Shown: one piece after another, positions 25,453 through 35,300 of the stretch
How positions within the stretch are numbered: position 1 is the first letter of the stretch
How the letters are laid out: every line of letters begins with the position of its first letter
Assembly: GCA_016841875.1 (NCBI GenBank)
Contig: JAENYG010000003.1
Span: forward strand, 166,061-211,082
Direction: 5' to 3'
Length of the DNA stretch: 45,022 bases
From: Syntrophomonas sp.
GTDB taxonomy: Bacteria; Bacillota; Syntrophomonadia; Syntrophomonadales; Syntrophomonadaceae
Made by a program: the position numbers and the translations under genes
Notes under the pieces: generated by a model
What the model was told of the DNA's origin: nothing
Databases searched by the model: none
What the model saw: the letters and a program-made list of their open reading frames with translations, nothing else

Positions 25453-26430
25453 ATGAGCAAAAAGATAAGTCAAGAAATAATAAATCCAGATAAAGATCTT
25501 TCGCCTAGACAAATTTATAAATTGAATAAGGAATTCTACGAGAATTACTATACTGATTATTTCGCTACTAAATTATTTATATTGGGTAGCATGTTTAGTA
25601 ATTCAGATGATTTTTTAAATATCATTAATGAGAACGATGTTGAAGTAGGCGTTTATCAAGTTGATTCGGATACTATTAATGTTGAAAAAAGTGAAATTAT
25701 AAAATTTGTTAAACTGGAATTATCAATACTTTATTATCACTGTATCGAAACATTTTTGCGTTTGTTTATTGCTCATTCAGAGTTTAAACAATGTCCTTGG
25801 TTAGAATTATCTCGATATACTGATTATAGAAAATTCAAGAAAAAAATACATAAAATGAGTAAAGGGAAGTTTGATTTTGCGTATGATAAACTTGATCCCG
25901 ATCAAATCGTTACATATATTTTATATGGAACTGAAGATCTGGGTGAGATGGAATTGCCCGGTACAATTACTAAAGAATTAGCCCTTGAAACCTTAAAAGA
26001 GTGGATAATCTGGTCATCAAAAGAGCTACTAAATGTGTATGATTATAATTCATACAAACATGGGTTAACAGTATATTCTGACTCAAAAGGATTCGAATTA
26101 GTGGGAAAAGATGGTAAAAAAATTAAAGAACATGGAGAGGGTTTAGTATTTTTAAATAAAGTTAAAAAAGTTGAAAGGTACAAATGGCAAAAGACATTTA
26201 TTTTTACGCCGTTAGATTATAGGGCCGTCATGGTACATATTTTACAAGGACTTATAAGGAATATTATTAACATAGGAAAAAGAACTTATCTAGAAGAAGC
26301 CGACAGTCTTGATATAGTATTTGTAGGAAGTAAACCGTATATATTTTACGATCCGGTAAAAACAGAAAATCCATTAGGGTTAACAGTTAAATCATATTCG
26401 GTAGAGTTAGAGTATATAAAAAAGGATTGA
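25453..26430 (+). CDS. Unknown AT-rich protein with HEPN-like features
   Basis: The 325-residue protein is clearly real (AGGAGAG before ATG, long AT-rich frame), but I do not recognise a family. It is soluble and predicted mostly helical. Two segments recall HEPN-type helical bundles: LSILYYHCIETFLRLFIAH (residues ~94-112) and VYDYNSYKHGLTVY (around residue 200), the latter with a polar-x-x-x-His core like the R-x-x-x-x-H of HEPN RNases, though Arg is absent. The end has a beta-rich segment (IVFVGSKPYIFYDPV). Base composition differs from the flanking flippase and aldolase genes, so transfer is likely. A defence role is speculation. Confidence 0.6.
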   Translation: MSKKISQEIINPDKDLSPRQIYKLNKEFYENYYTDYFATKLFILGSMFSNSDDFLNIINENDVEVGVYQVDSDTINVEKSEIIKFVKLELSILYYHCIETFLRLFIAHSEFKQCPWLELSRYTDYRKFKKKIHKMSKGKFDFAYDKLDPDQIVTYILYGTEDLGEMELPGTITKELALETLKEWIIWSSKELLNVYDYNSYKHGLTVYSDSKGFELVGKDGKKIKEHGEGLVFLNKVKKVERYKWQKTFIFTPLDYRAVMVHILQGLIRNIINIGKRTYLEEADSLDIVFVGSKPYIFYDPVKTENPLGLTVKSYSVELEYIKKD

Positions 26431-26505
26431 TTTGGGGATTTGTTTTCGGGTAGAACTTGAGAATTTAGTTAGGGCCAGGCCTGACATTGAAATTAAATAT
26501 GACAA

Positions 26506-26580
26506 GGGGGGGGGGACCTAGTTATAGTCACCATTGAGAAATTTGCATTATCCATATTCCCATTTGGCTAATAACACGAG
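26506..26580. repeat. G10 run and dispersed repeat, copy 2 (partner 3320-3395)
   Basis: A run of ten G residues (26506-26515) begins the copy, followed by ACCTAGTTATAGTCACC and CATTATCCATATTCCCATTT. The partner has GGGGACAGAGTTATTATCACC and CATTATCCACATACCCGTTA. It lies between the unknown gene and the aldolase promoter. Confidence 0.45.
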
Positions 26581-26615
26581 TGCCCGGATAAGCGGATTCT
26601 ACTAAGCTATTAACG

Positions 26616-26644
26616 AATTTTTAAGTGGTATCAATTGGTATAAT
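26616..26644 (+). promoter_or_regulatory. Promoter of the aldolase gene
   Basis: TGGTATAAT (26636-26644) is a perfect -10 hexamer with the extended TGn element; the -35 region (about TTTTTA) is poor, as is common with an extended -10. It lies 42 bp before the ATG. Confidence 0.6.
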
Positions 26645-26686
26645 ATAAAATGTAATCCGAATTACTTTTAAAAGGAGCTGGAAAAG

Positions 26687-27616
26687 ATGCCAATCGTAAC
26701 TTCAACCGAAATGTTTAAAAAGGCTTATGAAGGTGGCTATGCAATCGGAGCATTTAATGTCAATAACATGGAGATCATTCAGGGGATCACTGAAGCCGCC
26801 AAAGAAGAGAATGCGCCACTGATATTGCAAGTTTCTGCCGGGGCCAGGAAATATGCCAATCATACCTACCTGATGAAACTGATTGAGGCTGCTGTAATAG
26901 AAACCGGACTGCCGATTTGCGTACACTTGGATCACGGCGACACCTTTGAACTGTGTAAATCATGTATCGATGGTGGTTTTACTTCCGTAATGATAGACTG
27001 CTCACATTTCTCCCTTACGGAAAACATCAAGCTCACCAAGCAGGTGGTTGATTATGCCCATGACAAGGGTGTAGTGGTTGAAGGAGAACTAGGCAGACTG
27101 GCAGGTGTAGAAGATGAGGTAAACGTATCTGCCAAGGACTCTTCCTATACCGACCCGGATGAGGTTGAGAAATTTGTTACCAAAACAGGTGTGGATTCTC
27201 TGGCCATTGCCATTGGAACCAGCCACGGTGCATTTAAATTCAAAGGTCAGGCGAGCCTGCGGTTTGACATTCTGGAAGAAGTTCAAAGAAGACTGCCGGG
27301 GTTTCCCATCGTTCTTCACGGTGCTTCCTCAGTTATTCCTGAATTTGTAGATATGATCAACACTTATGGCGGCAAAATGTCTGGAGCCCAGGGAGTGCCT
27401 GAAGACATGCTCAGAAAAGCCGCTTCCTTGGCCGTGTGCAAAATTAACATCGATTCTGATTTACGGCTGGCTATGACCGGAACCGTCAGAAAGTATTTAG
27501 CTGAAGACCCTGCAGAATTCGATCCCCGGAAATATCTGGGACCGGCCCGAGAGGCCATAAAACAATTGGTCAAAAACAAAATTGTCAATGTATTGGGCTG
27601 CAACGGAAGGGCATAG
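26687..27616 (+). CDS. fba: Class II fructose-1,6-bisphosphate aldolase
   Basis: The 309-residue enzyme splits fructose-1,6-bisphosphate into dihydroxyacetone phosphate and glyceraldehyde-3-phosphate in glycolysis and gluconeogenesis. Zinc-enzyme residues are in place: HLDHGD (Asp82 as the acid/base, His83 on zinc), Glu134 in VEGELG, His180 in GTSHGAF and His211 in VLHGASS, plus the phosphate loop NINIDSD-like segment (KINIDSDLRLAMT). Length matches the family. AAAAGGAG precedes the ATG. It has its own promoter and terminator, so it is monocistronic. It might act instead on tagatose bisphosphate, but nothing supports that here. Confidence 0.93.
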   Translation: MPIVTSTEMFKKAYEGGYAIGAFNVNNMEIIQGITEAAKEENAPLILQVSAGARKYANHTYLMKLIEAAVIETGLPICVHLDHGDTFELCKSCIDGGFTSVMIDCSHFSLTENIKLTKQVVDYAHDKGVVVEGELGRLAGVEDEVNVSAKDSSYTDPDEVEKFVTKTGVDSLAIAIGTSHGAFKFKGQASLRFDILEEVQRRLPGFPIVLHGASSVIPEFVDMINTYGGKMSGAQGVPEDMLRKAASLAVCKINIDSDLRLAMTGTVRKYLAEDPAEFDPRKYLGPAREAIKQLVKNKIVNVLGCNGRA

Positions 27617-27669
27617 AAAATGCTGAGAGAATTCTTTCCGCTTGATACATTTTAATATATCATTCAACG

Positions 27670-27703
27670 GCTCGCTGGAGATTTGTACTCTGCGAGCTTT
27701 TTT
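27670..27703 (+). terminator. Rho-independent terminator of the aldolase gene
   Basis: GCTCGC (27670-27675) pairs with GCGAGC (27692-27697), extended by an inner GAG/CTC match, followed by six T residues. Confidence 0.8.
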
Positions 27704-28095
27704 ATCCGGTTTATTAAATCCTTCAAGTGCTTGTTCCGTTCAAGAAAAAGTAGGCAGGTTTTTCTGTAATATGCAATAAAAAAGAATTTTGGATATAAGT
27801 GCAGGAAAACCTTGGTAAATGTTGAAAGGAGAAAAAAGGAAGATTCGAAAAAGATGGGGTTGGCCAGAGGTAGTTCGTTATAAAAACAAGAGGATAGTGC
27901 TAGTGCTACCGGTTTCTGGGTTTTATTAAGTGGATTACTGTCTATTAGTGGAAGTTCAGAATCTTATATAAAGAATATTCACGACAAATTTCATAAATAT
28001 CTAAGATACTACTAATTACTAAGTGTGTCGTGAAAGAAAAGATATGTGAAACTCACTAATAACTAAACGAACATATTAAACTCATTTTTTATTAA
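27704..28095. other. Gene-poor stretch with a 9-bp inverted repeat
   Basis: No recognised gene. A 36-codon frame near 27820 (LKGEKRKIRKRWGWPEVVRY) has no family I know. TTCACGACA (27978-27986) and TGTCGTGAA (28026-28034) are a perfect inverted repeat bounding 57 bp; it may be the ends of a tiny element or a protein-binding site. Confidence 0.4.
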
Positions 28096-28290
28096 GAGAC
28101 AATTGACGAAGCCAAGCAAGTCCTATTTGAGTACATTGAGGTCTTCTATAACTGACAAAGAGTACAAAAGCGGCTGGGGTATCTCAGTCCAATCCAATGG
28201 CTTAATCAGTGGCAGCGACAGACTTCCAAATTAGTGGCTTACGTCCAAAAAAGTATTGACTTCCCGAACTTCACTAAGGAGATGAAATAA
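28096..28290 (+). mobile_element. IS3-family transposase relic (3' end of OrfB)
   Basis: Read in one frame through an internal TGA, the sequence gives ETIDEAKQVLFEYIEVFYN, a stop, then QRVQKRLGYLSPIQW, matching the conserved C-terminus of IS3/IS150-type transposases (usually FYNRxRxHxxLGYLSP). The rest of the transposase and the element ends are missing. The tail of the relic holds AAGGAG, which serves as the likely ribosome site of the next gene. Confidence 0.75.
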
Positions 28291-28292
28291 AA

Positions 28293-29495
28293 ATGTCCAT
28301 ACCAGATTTCAATTCACGTGGCGTTTTACCAAAGGGATTCTTTCAGTGTACAATAGAAGAGTTTTTGGACAGGTATTGTTATCCAACGCAAGTGGGCGAA
28401 AATCGCAGAACTGAATATAAAATAGTTCTGGAACAATTATTTGGCCATTCTATTGAAAGAGGCGCAAGAAGTATTATTTTCGGGGGTTCTTTTATTACTA
28501 AACAAGAAAACCCTGAAGATATAGATTGTATTATACCTGTGCCAAATGACAGATGTATACCATCGAGAAATGAGAATATAGTTATTTCTAATTGTAAACT
28601 AGATATTCTTTATATTAATGAAAATAATCAAAAACTAGTTTATAGCCTAATGAATATGTTCTCTAAGGACAGGTTTGAACTTGATGTGGGTTTAGTGGAA
28701 GTGAGTTTAGAAGATGGCTACAAGTCCTTCTGGAGTGATTTTATGGAAGAGTACGATTTTACGGATTTATTACTGCAAAGAGAAGCATACATACATCGTC
28801 ATTTTATTATTGGTAATAAAAGAAGAGGTTTACTGGTTACTATACATGGCATAAATAGCCATGCACTGTGGAATTTAGAAATAGCACCTACTATTAGTTC
28901 GAACGACTGGATTTTTGCTCCTTTTTATTACGGGTATGAACAGGTTGCATTATTTACTGAAAAAAGAAAAAGTGAGATATTAGATAAATTTAGAGATTGG
29001 ATAGATTATATATATAAATGTTATAATATTGAACCCTCCATTTTTTCACATAGTTTTGGAACATATATTATAGGAAAATATATTGCTGGGTTTAATTATA
29101 CACCGCCAGTTAAGCTATGCAATATTATCCTTGCTGGAAGTATTCTAAACCCCGGTTTCGATTGGATATCAGCATTAGAAAAGAATCATATAAAGACCGT
29201 ATTTAATATAATATCTCCCAATGACCCTTATGTCCCTTATATGGATACTTTGAAATGGCTACGCAAAGATAAACTATATGGTACAGCAGGCGTGAAAGGC
29301 TTTAATCAAACTCATCCAAGACTAATACAAGAGTCATTTGAAGTTTTTGATCATAGTAGTATGATTAAGAATGATGTGTTTACCCATAAGGTCATGCCTT
29401 ACCTCAACCTAATGAACAAGTTCAATATTTTTAATAATTTTGAGTATGTACCTTCGGACGTGTTCGCTAAACTAATGGGTAAGAGTGAAGCATAG
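28293..29495 (+). CDS. Nucleotidyltransferase (DUF6932-like)-alpha/beta-hydrolase fusion
   Basis: The 400-residue protein combines two enzymes. Residues 1-~165 fit a DUF6932-type nucleotidyltransferase: PDFNSRGVLPKGFF, then GGS (64-66), Asp76-Ile-Asp78 and a third carboxylate, Asp104, in KLDILYI. Residues ~175-370 fit an alpha/beta-hydrolase: oxyanion-strand LVTIHGINSH, nucleophile elbow S-H-Ser254-F-G, Asp311 in SPNDPYVPY and His354 in FDHSS. All catalytic residues appear intact. No signal peptide is seen. The gene is very AT-rich and sits directly behind an IS3 relic, so it is probably acquired. Its reaction and partners are unknown; such pairings of a nucleotide-transferring domain with a hydrolase would suit a defence or toxin role (inference). 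Confidence 0.7.
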   Translation: MSIPDFNSRGVLPKGFFQCTIEEFLDRYCYPTQVGENRRTEYKIVLEQLFGHSIERGARSIIFGGSFITKQENPEDIDCIIPVPNDRCIPSRNENIVISNCKLDILYINENNQKLVYSLMNMFSKDRFELDVGLVEVSLEDGYKSFWSDFMEEYDFTDLLLQREAYIHRHFIIGNKRRGLLVTIHGINSHALWNLEIAPTISSNDWIFAPFYYGYEQVALFTEKRKSEILDKFRDWIDYIYKCYNIEPSIFSHSFGTYIIGKYIAGFNYTPPVKLCNIILAGSILNPGFDWISALEKNHIKTVFNIISPNDPYVPYMDTLKWLRKDKLYGTAGVKGFNQTHPRLIQESFEVFDHSSMIKNDVFTHKVMPYLNLMNKFNIFNNFEYVPSDVFAKLMGKSEA

Positions 29496-29779
29496 TGGGG
29501 TTTTCCCGATAAAACAGAGACAGGGAAAGACAGTCAGAGTTAGGTTTTCTCCCAAAATCACAGTATTGCTCAATATCTCATAATTCCAGTTTTTCTACGT
29601 TGCCTTTTGCCCCAAATATCTTTGCTTAATGCTGCTGGGGAAAAGTGCCAAGGGAACGGGGTTACTGTCACACGGACAGTTCTGATTAGGTTGATAATGG
29701 GTATATGAACGATTAAAGTGGAATTTCTTATTATTTTATACAACACGCAGATAGGCAGAAATTTAGAGGAGGTAGGAGG

Positions 29780-30130
29780 ATGGCATTTTCGGAAATTAGT
29801 ATTTATCAGGTAAAGCCAGATAAGACGAATGAGTTTGAAGCTATTATGAAAGACGCTGTTCAAATGATGAAAGTAATAGACGGTTGTCAATCTCTTCGAC
29901 TTATACAGCGTACACACTATATAAAGGATATGAAAACTATTAAGGATGGGCTTCAACCTGACAAACTTACTCGTATTGTAAAATGTGTTCGCTATGTACT
30001 CTACTGGGAATTCGATACAGATAAAAATTATGGTAAAGCTCAAAAACAGTTGTATGAAACTCATTGGAAAGCGATAGAAAAGTGCTTGATTGCTCCGCAT
30101 GATAAAATCTTAGGTGAAGTAATCATTTAA
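29780..30130 (+). CDS. Small protein of ABM-like dimeric barrel type
   Basis: The 116-residue protein has a very strong ribosome site (AGGAGGTAGGAGG directly before ATG). The pattern ISIYQVKPDKTNEFEAIMKD, then GCQSLRLIQRTH, then YVLYWEFD and a final helix resembles the antibiotic biosynthesis monooxygenase/dimeric alpha-beta barrel family, in which two ferredoxin-like chains form a barrel. There are no cofactor residues that would set the reaction. It probably forms a single-gene unit; the gaps to its neighbours are ~280 and ~330 bp. Confidence 0.6.
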   Translation: MAFSEISIYQVKPDKTNEFEAIMKDAVQMMKVIDGCQSLRLIQRTHYIKDMKTIKDGLQPDKLTRIVKCVRYVLYWEFDTDKNYGKAQKQLYETHWKAIEKCLIAPHDKILGEVII

Positions 30131-30461
30131 CAGTACAAGACAGATAAATTTTAATTTAGCGAGCAAGCAACTTTCTATAATTAGCATAATCTGAATGACT
30201 ATAGAAATTATTGAACATCAGCTAATCCATAATTAAAGTACTAAACAAAATGCAGTAACAGCCAAAAGATAAGTTATACTGGATATTAGTAGGATTATGA
30301 TAAGAGGGATTATTTATATGACTTTGTGTTGGGAGGGTTAATAAATAATGAAGCAAACCGCAATAATTCTCCTACCGGTATAACGTAAAAATGAAAGGTC
30401 CAATTTGAAGAATGTTATAATCCATTATGTATTAGCGATAGTGAAAGGAATGGCAATAAGT
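30131..30461. other. Intergenic stretch
   Basis: AT-rich, no gene seen. The frame of the next gene can be extended upstream to TTG 30405, but the ribosome site favours the later ATG. Confidence 0.4.
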
Positions 30462-30959
30462 ATGAGAAAAGGAATAAAATTATATAATGTGCTGTTTCCA
30501 TTATGGTTTCTGTTGATATTTCCAATATCTTGGCTTGTTGTCTTGCCTGCTAATTTTCTGATTGATAGTATAGTACTGCTTATTACACTTAAATTACTAA
30601 AACATCACGATATTTTGAACACTTATAAGAAATTAATTATTAAAGTATGGATATTTGGTTTCTTATCAGATTTTATCAGTGCAGGATTTATGTTTTTGAC
30701 TCAGGTTGTTGATTTTGGGGATTGGTGGTATCATTACATCGCGAACCCAGTGGCTTATAATCCATTTGATAACCCGTACTCGTTATTTTATGTTTTATTA
30801 GCCATTACCATAGCGGCAGTATCAATTTATTTCCTTAACTTAAAGTACTCACTCAACAAAATGGGAGCTGATATTGCTGCTAAGAAGCGGATTGCTCTAA
30901 GTCTTGCCATTTTCACAGCACCGTATATTCTGCTGTTTCCCAGTCAGGTGCTATATTAG
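30462..30959 (+). CDS. Membrane protein of unknown function
   Basis: I choose ATG 30462, nine bases after AAAGGA; a TTG at 30405 would add 19 residues with no ribosome site. The 165-residue protein has four to five hydrophobic segments: LFPLWFLLIFPISWLVVLPA, IDSIVLLITLKLL, VWIFGFLSDFISAGFMFLT, LFYVLLAITIAAVSIYFL and a C-terminal IALSLAIFTAPYILLF. A Trp/Tyr-rich loop (FGDWWYHYIANP) lies in the middle. I do not recognise a named family. Confidence 0.65.
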   Translation: MRKGIKLYNVLFPLWFLLIFPISWLVVLPANFLIDSIVLLITLKLLKHHDILNTYKKLIIKVWIFGFLSDFISAGFMFLTQVVDFGDWWYHYIANPVAYNPFDNPYSLFYVLLAITIAAVSIYFLNLKYSLNKMGADIAAKKRIALSLAIFTAPYILLFPSQVLY

Positions 30960-31094
30960 TAGAGATATTGTTTAGCAACCGATGACATTACGTATCAAAG
31001 TTAATATATCAGCTTCGCCTAATCCAACTTATACAACACCATATATAAAAAGTAGCTTAAAATTGTATTAACAATAATTGAAGCAGGTGAACTC

Positions 31095-32330
31095 ATGAAA
31101 ATCATACATACATCCGACTGGCATATCGGGCGGGCCTTGTATGGGCGCAAGCGGTATGAGGAATTTGAGGCCTTTTTGAACTGGCTGGCTGATTACATAA
31201 AAAATGAAGAAATTGAGGTTCTGCTGGTAGCAGGGGACGTGTTTGACAATATTGCTCCCAGCAATCGAGCCCAGGAGCTGTATTACCGATTTCTGTGCCG
31301 GGTGGCGGATTCGCCCTGCCGCCATGTGGTGGTCACGGGGGGCAACCATGATTCTCCCTCCTTTTTGAATGCACCCCGGGAAGTGCTGCGTTATCTTAAT
31401 GTTCATGTCATTGGCTGCATGCCGGAATCCATTACCGATGAGGTTATCGTCCTGTCGGACGACAATGGGGCTCCGGAATTGATCATTTGTGCGGTTCCTT
31501 ATCTGCGAGACCGGGACGTTCGCCGGGCCGAGGCTGGAGAAAGCTATGAAGAGAAAGGCCGCAAGCTCATAGAGGGGATTCGGACTCATTATGGCGGTGT
31601 TTGTGAGGAAGCTGAACGAGTGCGGCAACAGCTCAACCAGCAGGTTCCGATTATTGCTATGGGGCATCTGTTTACGGCCGGGGGGCAGACCATTGACTCG
31701 GACGGGGTGCGGGATCTGTATGTGGGGTCCCTGGCCCATGTTGACAAAGATATTTTTCCAGCCTGCATCGATTATCTGGCCCTGGGTCATTTGCATATAC
31801 CCCAGAAGGTTGGGGGCTCCGACTTCATGCGTTATTGCGGATCGCCGATACCTATGGGCTTTGGCGAAGCCAGGCAGGAAAAAATCCTTTGCAGACTGGA
31901 ATTTGATAACGGGCAGACTGTTGTTACAGATATTGCTGTTCCCAGATTTCAAAACCTGGATAGCATAAAAGGGGATTGGGAGCATATAAACGCCCGCTTG
32001 GAAGAGCTGAAGAGTCTGGACACCAGCATTCTTCTGGATCTTATCTATACCGGAGAACAGATCATGGGAGATCTGCGGGATCGACTGGATGAGCTCACGG
32101 CCGGCACTAACCTGGAGATCTTAAGGATCAAGAATGAGCGGGTACTTGAGCATGTGGCAATCAGTTCCGGGGAGGAAACTCTCGCCGACCTGAGTATTGA
32201 TGAGGTTTTCAAACGCTGCCTGGATGCCAATAAAATACTCCCGGAGCAGCAGGATGATCTCATTAATACCTACCGTGAGGCGGTATTGATGGTTCAAGAA
32301 GAGAACGACGGTTTGGAAACGGAGGCTTAA
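31095..32330 (+). CDS. sbcD: Nuclease SbcCD subunit D
   Basis: The 411-residue protein is the Mre11-like calcineurin-fold nuclease subunit. Metal-binding motifs are present in order: D8-W-H10, GD48VFD, GGN84H85D, then GHLF and the late GHLHI. The C-terminal ~100 residues are the capping and SbcC-binding region. With SbcC it makes ATP-dependent 3'-5' double-strand exonuclease and hairpin endonuclease cuts, clearing palindromes and blocked DNA ends. AGGTGA precedes the ATG. One base separates its stop from sbcC, so the two are co-expressed. Confidence 0.95.
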   Translation: MKIIHTSDWHIGRALYGRKRYEEFEAFLNWLADYIKNEEIEVLLVAGDVFDNIAPSNRAQELYYRFLCRVADSPCRHVVVTGGNHDSPSFLNAPREVLRYLNVHVIGCMPESITDEVIVLSDDNGAPELIICAVPYLRDRDVRRAEAGESYEEKGRKLIEGIRTHYGGVCEEAERVRQQLNQQVPIIAMGHLFTAGGQTIDSDGVRDLYVGSLAHVDKDIFPACIDYLALGHLHIPQKVGGSDFMRYCGSPIPMGFGEARQEKILCRLEFDNGQTVVTDIAVPRFQNLDSIKGDWEHINARLEELKSLDTSILLDLIYTGEQIMGDLRDRLDELTAGTNLEILRIKNERVLEHVAISSGEETLADLSIDEVFKRCLDANKILPEQQDDLINTYREAVLMVQEENDGLETEA

Positions 32331-32331
32331 G

Positions 32332-35300
32332 ATGAGGATACTTAATGTTCGCTTCCAAAACTTAAACTCCCTGGCGGGTTTATGGAGCATAGACTTTACT
32401 CATCCGGCTTATACCTCTGATGGGATTTTTGCCATCACGGGGCCCACCGGAGCCGGCAAGACCACTATTCTGGATGCCATCTGCCTGGCCCTCTATGGAA
32501 GAACTCCCCGTCTTAACCGGGTCACCAAGAGCACCAACGAATTAATGTCCCGCCTTACGGGTGCATGCATGGCGGAAGTCTGCTTTGAGACTCAGGCCGG
32601 TCGTTATCGCTGCCAGTGGAGCCAGCATAGGGCTCGTAATAAGGCAAACGGGGAATTGCAAATGCCCCGGCATGAGCTTTCCCATGCGGATACCGGTGAA
32701 ATAATAGAATCCCGGCTGCGTGAGGTAGTAGAAAAGATTGAGCTCCTGACCGGCATGGATTATGAACGCTTTACCCGTTCCATGCTGCTGGCCCAGGGTG
32801 GTTTTGCTGCCTTCCTTCAGGCCCCTTCCAACGAACGGGCACCTATTCTGGAACAGATTACCGGAACTGAAATTTACAGCCGCATTTCCATAAAGGTACA
32901 TGAACGGAGAACAGAAGAAGCAAGGAAACTGGAAAAACTTAAGGAAAGTGCCGCCGGAATAAGATTATTGGCTGATGAGGCCAGGCAGGAACTTCAATCT
33001 GATCTGGAAAACAAGCTGGCCCTGGAGCCCCGGCTGGCAGAACAAAGAGATATAGCACAAAAAGCCATGCTCTGGTTGAAGGATATAACCCGGCAGGAAC
33101 AGGATCTAAAGGTATTAACCGAAAAAAATACCCAGCTTGAACAGCGGGTGAAGTCGTTTAAACCTGAATTGGAGAAGCTGGATAAAGCCCGTCGGGCCAG
33201 AGAACTTGATGGAGATTATATCAAAATCACCGGCAAGCGGGATGATCAAAAGAGGGAACTTGATGAACTGGCGGGTAATCTGGAAAGGCTGCCTGCAACT
33301 GAGGAAGGCTTAAAAAACATCTTGAATTCCCGCAATTCCGCCCAAGATTTGCTGGCTGCAGCCCAGCTTAGGCAGAAGCAGGGACTGCTGGTCATCAAGT
33401 CCGTCCGGGAGTTGGATATCACTATTGAACACAAGAATAATCAGGTTAAAGCATTGGAACAGGATATTACCCACTCGGAGCAGGTATTTGATGATACTGA
33501 AAACCGCATTTTGGATATTGAAATCCTGCTGGTACAATACCGGGAAAAGCTGGATGAGATTCAGCAATATCTTGATAATAATCAGGTTGATGCCAATTTA
33601 ATCGAGAATCTGACAGCCATTAAGCAAATATTCAACACGCTAAAGGATATGGATATTCAATCCAGTGAGGCTCAAACAAAATCGGCTACTGCATCCGGGC
33701 TTATGGATGTGAGCCAAACCTCGTTAACCGAACTTGAGTCAGACTATAATGTAATTGTTATTCAAGCCCGGGAAGCGGCTGACCGGCATGAGTCAAAACT
33801 TCAAGCTGTCAAAACCTTGCTTGCAGGCCGCGAACTGGAGGACTGGCGCACTGAACTGGATTCTCTGAAAGAGAGAAAATATCTTGCGGACAAACTCCAG
33901 CAGAGTCAGCAGATAATAATCGAGACCAGGAAATCACTGGCGGAAACGGCGGTTCAGCGAGACCGGCTCCTGGCGGAGCAATCCGGTTTGCAGGAAAATA
34001 TCAGGTTAGGCGATAATCAGCAACAGCAGCTGGAAAATGAAATCAGCCATTTGGAAATTGAGCTGGATTTGCTGAAACGAATCCAAAGCCTGGAAGATCA
34101 GCGGGCGGATCTGGAAGACGGTAAGCCCTGTCCTTTGTGCGGTTCGATTCATCATCCTTACGCCCGGGGGAATTTACCCAGGGCTAATGAAACCGAGTCG
34201 TCCCTTAATAATGCCCGAAAAGAGCTCAAAATTTTAGCGAAGAATCTGTCTGATTTAAGGGTAAAACAGGCTGAATCCGCCAAAGACCTGCAACAGCTGG
34301 ATGGTCATGAAGCGGATTTAAATGCGATTTTTGCTCAGGCAAGCAGCACCAGGGCCGATTTTCTGCAGCAGCTGAATATCGCTGGGCTGGATGATGTCCT
34401 GCCAGACCTTATAGCCAGGGAAGCGGAAAAGATTCAGGCTCAGATTGTGAGATACTCACAGTTGATCAACCAGGTTGAACAAGAAAGCAAAGAAGCCCAA
34501 GAGTCCAGGCATGAATTGGAACAGCTTAATAAATCCCGGGCCGATGCGGAGAAGAAACGTGACCAGTGCCGTCATGACCTGGAAATGGCGCAAAATGAAT
34601 ATGCTATGACAGAGAGACAGGCCGCATCCTTAAAAAGGCAATATGGCCAAACCCGGAACCAGGCTCTTCTCCTGGCTGAACCATTTGGAACAGGTATAGA
34701 TGATCTTACCGTCACCAATTTGGATTCCTGCCTTGACCGGCTCACCGGGCGCCGGGATAAATGGCAGGCCAAACAGGCTGAAAAAGAGGACCAGAGGAAA
34801 TTGATCAACGCCAATGAATTTGAACTGGTTAAAATGCAAACGCTGCAGCACAAATTAAATGAAGAATTGCAGATCAAGGGCCTGGATCTGGAAGCCGGGC
34901 GGGAAGAATTTAATAAATTAGCAGGGGAGCGGCAGAACCGCTTTGGTGATAAAAATCCGGATGAGGAGGAAAAACGGCTCAGTGATGATGTGCAAGCTGC
35001 CGAAAAGGAATTGGAGATGGCAAATGACAAGCTGCGCAATGCTGAACAGGAACTCAAAAACCTTAAGGGTAAAATCGAAGCAATCACCTCCTCAACCCAA
35101 ACCCGGGCCGGAGATTTGGAGCAAATGGAACAGGGTTGGCTTGTCCGCCTCACCCGGGCGGAATTCATACATGAGGCTGATTACCGGGATTCGTGCCTGG
35201 ATGAGCCGGAGTACACAAAATTACAAAATGCGGCTGAGGGATTGAAAAATGAACAATTGGAGACTTCGGCCCTTATACAGGACAAAACCATAACCTTGAA

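Noticed and set aside
28293-29495. Idea that the NTase domain is a CBASS cyclase
   Set aside because: The fold motif is generic (GS...DxD) and the N-terminus fits DUF6932 better; no Cap2/Cap3 or other CBASS genes are next to it.
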